Part shown: piece by piece, positions 60,012 to 64,000 of the stretch
Position numbering within the stretch: position 1 is the first letter of the stretch
How the letters are laid out: every line of letters begins with the position of its first letter
From: CADEED01 sp020442965
GTDB taxonomy: Bacteria > Pseudomonadota > Gammaproteobacteria > Steroidobacterales > Steroidobacteraceae
Length of the DNA stretch: 64,000 nucleotides
NCBI GenBank assembly: GCA_041395525.1
Contig: JAWLAH010000012.1
Location: 22,332 to 86,331, forward strand
Direction: 5' to 3'
Notes under the pieces: model-generated
The model's input: the letters and a program-made list of their open reading frames with translations, nothing else
Told to the model about the DNA's origin: nothing
Databases searched by the model: none
Position numbers and translations under genes: made by a program

Positions 60012-60549
60012 CGAGCGGAGTCTCGCACTCGCGAATCGATGCAGCAAGCAAGCCCGGCAGCGCATTGCACCGCCCAGACCCGCCCCGAGCCGTAGTCTCA
60101 CCTCGGCACAGACGACGCCCACCCGCTCTCCGGGAGACCCACATGGCCGTCGATCGACGTGCCGAGAGCTCTCCGGCCGCCGGGACGCAAGCGCAACTTT
60201 GACTGGCAAGGGTCGATCCACCCTCCCGAAGGTCATTCGCGGCAACCGCGCATGAAGGCCGACGCCAGGATCACCTACACGCTGATGTGGTCGCGACCAT
60301 TGTCGACGGATCCGGCGTCAATGCTTCGTCATCCGAAGCTACGTGGTCCTGCAACCAGCTCTCGACGGCGTGATCACGTGCCGGATATGTGCACCGCCAG
60401 TCACGAATTGCTCCGCTCTCGGTGGCATACCCGCAAGCGGCGACGCGCGCCGAATTGGCGCGATCGGGTCGGTAGCGCGCTAGTAATGGCAGGTGGATGT
60501 CCATACGATGTTTGCCTGGCCACCCGTTCTTTGCTTTGAGGAAACCAAC
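60012..60549. other. Long non-coding gap between fds operon and serine hydrolase gene
   Basis: About 540 bases between divergent genes. It must hold the promoters for both, but no gene, repeat or clear promoter was found. A reading frame at 60159-60539 and one on the other strand at 60271-60606 have random-looking products. The gap could hold a small RNA that cannot be seen by eye. Confidence 0.4.
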
Positions 60550-61665
60550 ATGATGATTTCTCGTCGTACGGTATTCAGCGGCATTGCAAGCCTGTTGGCT
60601 ACCCACAGGATCTACGCGGCCGAGAGCTCACCACCCTCGATGCTCGACGAGGCAATGCGCGGCACGACGACACCTGGTATGGCAGCGTTGGTGATCCGCA
60701 ATTTCAAGACCGAGCGCGAGCTTGTCAGCGGCGTGCGGAGACTTGGTGCGCCCGAGCACGTGGCGCGCGGCGATCGCTGGCATCTTGGTTCCGATGGCAA
60801 GGCGATGACCGCGACTCTGATCGCACGACTCGTCGAGCGCGGTATTCTGAACTGGGAGAGCCCACTGGAGCAGCTGCTGCCGGCCATGGCGAGCACGATG
60901 CATCCTTCCTACCGAGACGTGACCTTGGTCGAACTGCTCTCCCACCGCGCGGGTCTGCCCGAGAACCACGACGACCTGCGCTTCTTCAATAGCTTCTACG
61001 ACGACACCGCAGCATTGCCGACACAGCGCCTGCGCTACGTGGCAACTGCGCTGACCGATGCGCCGGTCACAGCAAAGCGCGGCGAACCTGCCTATTCGAA
61101 CACGGGTCCACTGCTCGCGGCCGTTGCCGCGGAGTCGGCCACACAGCAATCGTTTGAATCCCTCATAGTCGCAAACGTGTTCGAGCCACTGCAGATCCGC
61201 AACGTCAGTTTCGATCAGTTTGGCGGCGCGCACGAACCGGCGGGCCATGTCGACGGACGCGTTGCAGATCGAGCATCGGACGCCAATCCACGAATGTTCG
61301 CGCCGGCGGGTGGCATGCGCATGACCCTGCGCGACTGGGCGCGCTTCTGTATCGATCAGATGCAGGGCGAGAGCGGTCGCGGGAAATTGTTGGCACGCGA
61401 GACCTACCGATTCCTGCATACCGGCCAGGGCGATACGCGCTCGGCTCTGGGCTGGGGCGCCGCGGAGAGCCCGATGAAACTCAAAGGCCCCGCGTTGACG
61501 CATGCGGGCTCAGACGGCAACTGGTATGCGCTGGTCGTGCTATTTCCCGTGACCGGCAACGGCGCGCTGGTCGTGACGAACTCTGGGGACAGCATGGGCG
61601 GCGACAAAGTGGCCACCAGAGCGATCCACGCACTAGCAATGACGGTCGCCGATGCCGCAGAGTGA
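60550..61665 (+). CDS. Exported serine hydrolase (beta-lactamase class C / DD-peptidase family)
   Basis: The protein has 371 residues. The N-terminus MMISRRTVFSGIASLLATHR has a twin-arginine-like motif, so it may leave the cell folded through Tat. Catalytic motifs of the class C/penicillin-binding family are present: S-x-x-K as Ser81-Asp-Gly-Lys84 in HLGSDGKAMTA, Y-x-N as YSN at residue 182, and the third motif as HAGSDG in place of KTG. LSHRAGLPENHDDL is the typical loop. It may be an esterase, a peptidase or a beta-lactamase. GAGGA ends eight bases ahead of the ATG, which decides the start. It is monocistronic. Confidence 0.88.
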   Translation: MMISRRTVFSGIASLLATHRIYAAESSPPSMLDEAMRGTTTPGMAALVIRNFKTERELVSGVRRLGAPEHVARGDRWHLGSDGKAMTATLIARLVERGILNWESPLEQLLPAMASTMHPSYRDVTLVELLSHRAGLPENHDDLRFFNSFYDDTAALPTQRLRYVATALTDAPVTAKRGEPAYSNTGPLLAAVAAESATQQSFESLIVANVFEPLQIRNVSFDQFGGAHEPAGHVDGRVADRASDANPRMFAPAGGMRMTLRDWARFCIDQMQGESGRGKLLARETYRFLHTGQGDTRSALGWGAAESPMKLKGPALTHAGSDGNWYALVVLFPVTGNGALVVTNSGDSMGGDKVATRAIHALAMTVADAAE

Positions 61666-61989
61666 GGACAACTTAAGTCCCCGCGCTACCGAAGCGGGCG
61701 GATACCGGGTCAACTTCAATATTGCAAGCCGGCAGTGCACCGTTGGATGCTCCGAGTCTAGGGGCAAGATCTGGTCGCACCAGTTGTTAGATTGAAGACA
61801 ACCGTGCGACTCTTCGTCGTCAGTCACACGCTTGCGTCGGGGATGCACACACATCCAACGGATTGCCGGCACCTACCATCTGTGAGTATCCGTCGAGCGT
61901 AGCGGCGCGCAAACTGAATGTAGCGGGCCCCGAGTTCAAGATCGGTTGCATCGACATGGTGGCCAATACAGGAATCTGTCTGATGAGTG
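61666..61989. other. Non-coding or decayed stretch
   Basis: About 320 bases after the serine hydrolase gene with only short, interrupted frames. The later part may hold the eroded 5' half of the GNAT-like gene that follows, but no convincing residue pattern could be read in it. Confidence 0.35.
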
Positions 61990-62226
61990 CCCTGGAAAGT
62001 CGTCACGCCTGGCCGACCTTCGCGGCGTGTCGGTTGCCGTCGTGCATCGCTTGATCGTGCATCCCGATCACCATCGGCGCGACGATGCGCGGCTTTTTAA
62101 GGGATATGCCGGGCGCCAGGCTCGGCACTGGGGATTGCTGCCATCAGACTGGATCCGTTTACGAGCAATCCAGGTGTGCTGCGGCTCTACGAATAACTCG
62201 GCTACCAGTTCTGGTCATGCCCGTGA
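61990..62226 (+). pseudogene. GNAT acetyltransferase remnant
   Basis: Pieces of one GNAT domain can be read in two frames. LIVHPDHHRRDDARLFKGYAG (here in parts) is motif A, in frame with 61946. After a frame change near 62115-62130, GIAAIRLDPFTSNPGVLRLYE then stop (TAA 62194-62196) then LGYQFWSCP with a second stop at 62224-62226 is the classic C-terminal end of the domain. At least one frameshift and an in-frame stop in the RLYE-x-LGY motif show that it is dead. The 5' part cannot be placed exactly. Confidence 0.7.
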
Positions 62227-62844
62227 CAACCGCAGAGCTCATGGCTGGCAAAGCCTGGCGTATGGAGTTCGTGGCGCTGCCGCAAGACACTTGCATCGAT
62301 GACCTGAGGGCGGCTCTCGCGAGCGCACCGTCGGCCTCAACGACATCGCAGATCGACAGGTTCATCGCAGCACAATCCTCGCTAGTCGTCTGCCAACTTG
62401 TCGTACAAGCCGCTGCACGACGTCAAATCGTCGAAAAAGCGGCCTCGACGCTCCGTCCGTCACCATAGCTAACACCTTCCGAATTAAATTGAAATGATAC
62501 TATCAATAGTCTTTCAATTATTGATAAATAGTGGAAAAGCTGCGGATAGTGTGGCAGTCAAACCTGGCGCTTGAGCGATTGACTGAGTTCGATAAATGCG
62601 AGGATCAATTTTCCGCTACCCACACGATTACCCCGGCAAGTTGCGGCTGCCGGCGGACCGGCGCGAATGACAACGGACGGTTCCACCAACAGCAGTATTA
62701 GTTAGTATTCCGCTTCCATATTTTCCTGCTTGAACCCGCGGCACACCGACCCCACAAGGGAAGCCGGCTGCGACGCTGCGTTTCTCAAACAATTGGCCAC
62801 GGGTCAAATCACATCAGCGCTAGCATTGCAGCAAACGACTGGCA
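62227..62844. other. Gene-poor stretch with an AT-rich core
   Basis: About 620 bases. Up to 62468 a short frame continues (MPVTTAELMAGKAWRMEFVAL and following), with no recognised family and no convincing start. From about 62480 to 62540 the sequence is far more AT-rich than the window and holds an inverted repeat. The remainder to the vapC-like stop shows nothing. Confidence 0.4.
62501..62526. repeat. AT-rich eight-base inverted repeat
   Basis: TATCAATA and TATTGATA are perfect reverse complements with a ten-base spacer, inside an AT-rich island. It resembles an operator or the dyad of an integration or replication site. Its position in decayed DNA beside a toxin-antitoxin pair is suggestive only. 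Confidence 0.5.
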
Positions 62845-63246
62845 CTACGTGAATGGATCAAGCACCGGCAAGTCAAAGGGCGCAAAGGCCCTCGTATTGC
62901 GAGTCACGACGGTCAGGCGGTGCTCAAGCGCCGTGGCGGCGATCATCGCGTCTTCGTATAGAGTATTCGATTGACGACGCATCAGTTTCGCCCAGCGACG
63001 GAAACACCGGGTATTCATCGGTAGAACACTGTGAGTGGCAGCGAGCTGCTCCAGCCAACTCTCAAGTTCATACGCCTTGTCAGCATCCTGGCCGCGCGTC
63101 ACGTCGATTCCAGCCTGAATTTCGCCGATTGTCACGGCAGACACGAAAAGTGAGTGGTTATCCATTTTGTCGAGCCAGGAGATCACGCGCGAATTCGGGC
63201 GCGGCTTGCGCAACTCCGACACAACGTTGCTGTCAAGCAGGAACAC
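62845..63246 (-). CDS. vapC: PIN-domain toxin, VapC/FitB type
   Basis: The protein has 133 residues. The acidic PIN-domain residues are Asp5 in FLLDSN, Glu11 in VSELRKP, Glu42 in TIGEIQAG and Asp99 in LYEDAMIAATA, with the following VVTRNTRAF loop (Asn117) characteristic of the FitB-like branch. It would cleave RNA, usually a tRNA or rRNA, when free of its antitoxin. The gene lies nine bases after the antitoxin gene on the same strand. It is intact. Confidence 0.92.
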   Translation of the reverse strand: MFLLDSNVVSELRKPRPNSRVISWLDKMDNHSLFVSAVTIGEIQAGIDVTRGQDADKAYELESWLEQLAATHSVLPMNTRCFRRWAKLMRRQSNTLYEDAMIAATALEHRLTVVTRNTRAFAPFDLPVLDPFT

Positions 63247-63255
63247 AACGATCCA

Positions 63256-63516
63256 CTAGAACCCTTGAACTGGCCGACGCTTCCCCCGACCCCACGGCGG
63301 CACTGACAGCTGCCCACTTGCGAACTCCGTTGTCAACAAATCCTTCAATGAGGGGCGCGCAGACTGACCAAGTCGTTGCCAGTCTGCTACGGGGACGAGC
63401 ACGGCCGTTTCCTTGCCGCGCCGGGTAACGACTTGCGGGCCATCTCGCTCGCAAGCATCCAGCAACTCACTGAAGCGCGCCTTTGCGTCCTGGACGGGCC
63501 AAATCTTCGTGCTCAT
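63256..63516 (-). CDS. Phd/YefM family antitoxin
   Basis: The protein has 86 residues. It starts MSTKIWPVQDAKARFSELLDA, the Phd/YefM DNA-binding part, with VVTRRGKETAVLVPVADWQRL next, and has a C-terminal tail (residues 50-86) that should wrap the toxin. It would neutralise the PIN toxin encoded by the next gene and repress their promoter. The ATG at 63516 is preferred to the GTG one codon earlier. Confidence 0.92.
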   Translation of the reverse strand: MSTKIWPVQDAKARFSELLDACERDGPQVVTRRGKETAVLVPVADWQRLGQSARPSLKDLLTTEFASGQLSVPPWGRGKRRPVQGF

Positions 63517-64000
63517 CACGGAAAACTACGACTAGACAATTGGCGGAGCGGGTGGCAGTCATTTTGGACGCTTGAGAACTTGACTGGATTCAACTATTCG
63601 CAACTTGGATTTTCAGCTGCTCCAATGGTCCCCCTAACAATACGCGGCTCCGCCAGTGCCGAGTGGCAGATACAAATGCCGCGACTGCGGATAACACCGA
63701 TGCGCTGCCCTCGAGCGGCTAACGAACCTGCCAATCGCTCGATGCGTAGTAACCCTGAATCTGAGCCGGCTATTTAGAATCGATCAACACGAACGTGATC
63801 GCAATACCCTTGGCGGGATGTTGTGCCGCGAGTCGGCTGGGATATCGGTTGAGAACCTCGACGCCGCCATCGCGTCCCCGGACGTGGTGTAGCAGTTGTA
63901 AGTATTGGTCAGGTTGTACTCGTGCTCAGCTGAGCACCGCTCTACCCTGTGCGGCCTATCCGCAGCGCCGGGCGCACACCGAACTCGACCGACGGCAGCT
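63517..64000. other. Window end: toxin-antitoxin promoter region and unassigned fragment
   Basis: The first part should hold the antitoxin promoter. On the minus strand, 63925-63770 encodes about 51 residues, ending RYPSRLAAQHPAKGIAITFV then LIDSK and a TAG stop. The composition looks protein-like, but there is no start codon and a TGA stands in frame at 63926-63928. It may be the 3' end of a broken gene entering from beyond the window. No family was recognised. Confidence 0.3.

Noticed and set aside
60159..60539. Open frame of 126 codons in the fds/serine hydrolase gap.
   Set aside because: Product is Arg/Pro-rich and random-looking, with no ribosome-binding sequence and a competing frame on the other strand.
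1..64000. GTTAG and CTAAC words seem very frequent, often as TTA codons or GCTAAC.
   Set aside because: With roughly 63% GC, about 80 occurrences are expected in both orientations and the visible count is of that order, so no excess is claimed outside the two gene-end dyads.

Overview
The window looks like one continuous chromosomal segment of a GC-rich proteobacterium, most likely a gammaproteobacterium. The pointers are full-length single-chain PurL next to a DUF1820 gene, RimO, an Fds-type formate dehydrogenase and an exosortase-A (XrtA/EpsH) type exopolysaccharide (EPS) gene set. No rRNA, tRNA, CRISPR array or insertion sequence was recognised.

Layout. 1-424 is the 3' end of rimO. 498-42747 is one very large EPS/glycan region. 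It contains: an export block (lipoprotein, glmS, outer-membrane barrel, Wza-type export lipoprotein, NodB deacetylase); flippase 1; a two-repeat Cys-rich protein of unknown function; a nucleotide-sugar cassette (cytidylyltransferase, SDR, PIG-L deacetylase, two C-methyltransferase-like proteins, GT2); flippase 2; the acyl ligase, PLP decarboxylase and O-glycosylation ligase known from XrtA loci; glycosyltransferases, acyltransferases and a TPR protein; hydrolases 1 and 2 with a small acyl carrier protein; three asparagine-synthase-type amidotransferases; a second NodB deacetylase; a FemAB protein; the detached tyrosine autokinase and chain-length determinant; and a last GT4. Many of these genes belong to families normally tied to XrtA, yet the exosortase itself, its initiating sugar transferase, its secretion ATPase and PrsK/PrsR are not in the window.

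42979-46394 is a secreted-protein operon (Ig/Fn3 lipoprotein, Kelch protein, lectin/lyase-like protein) with a CRP-like site at a class II distance from a candidate -10 box. A perfect CRP-type palindrome also lies between the chain-length determinant and the last glycosyltransferase, so the EPS genes may be under a CRP/Vfr/Clp-type regulator.

46437-50756 is purL and a DUF1820 gene. 50842-52116 is a TagH-like FHA gene (type VI secretion) with an apparent one-base frameshift near its end. 52288-54119 holds small genes of unknown function. 54151-60011 is the fdsGBA-fdhD-fdsD formate dehydrogenase operon; its FdsA lacks the cysteines expected for the His-Cys3 cluster. 60550-61665 is an exported serine hydrolase. 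From about 61666 to the end the DNA is gene-poor and decayed: a broken GNAT gene, an AT-rich dyad, a VapBC-type toxin-antitoxin pair and an unassigned fragment, which looks like an accessory or island edge.

Working model: GlmS and the cytidylyltransferase cassette supply sugars. The glycosyltransferases build repeat units, the flippases move them, and the ligase/chain-length/kinase/export proteins polymerise and export. The amidotransferases, FemAB/GNAT proteins, ACP module and deacetylases decorate. The secreted trio probably acts on or sits in the matrix.
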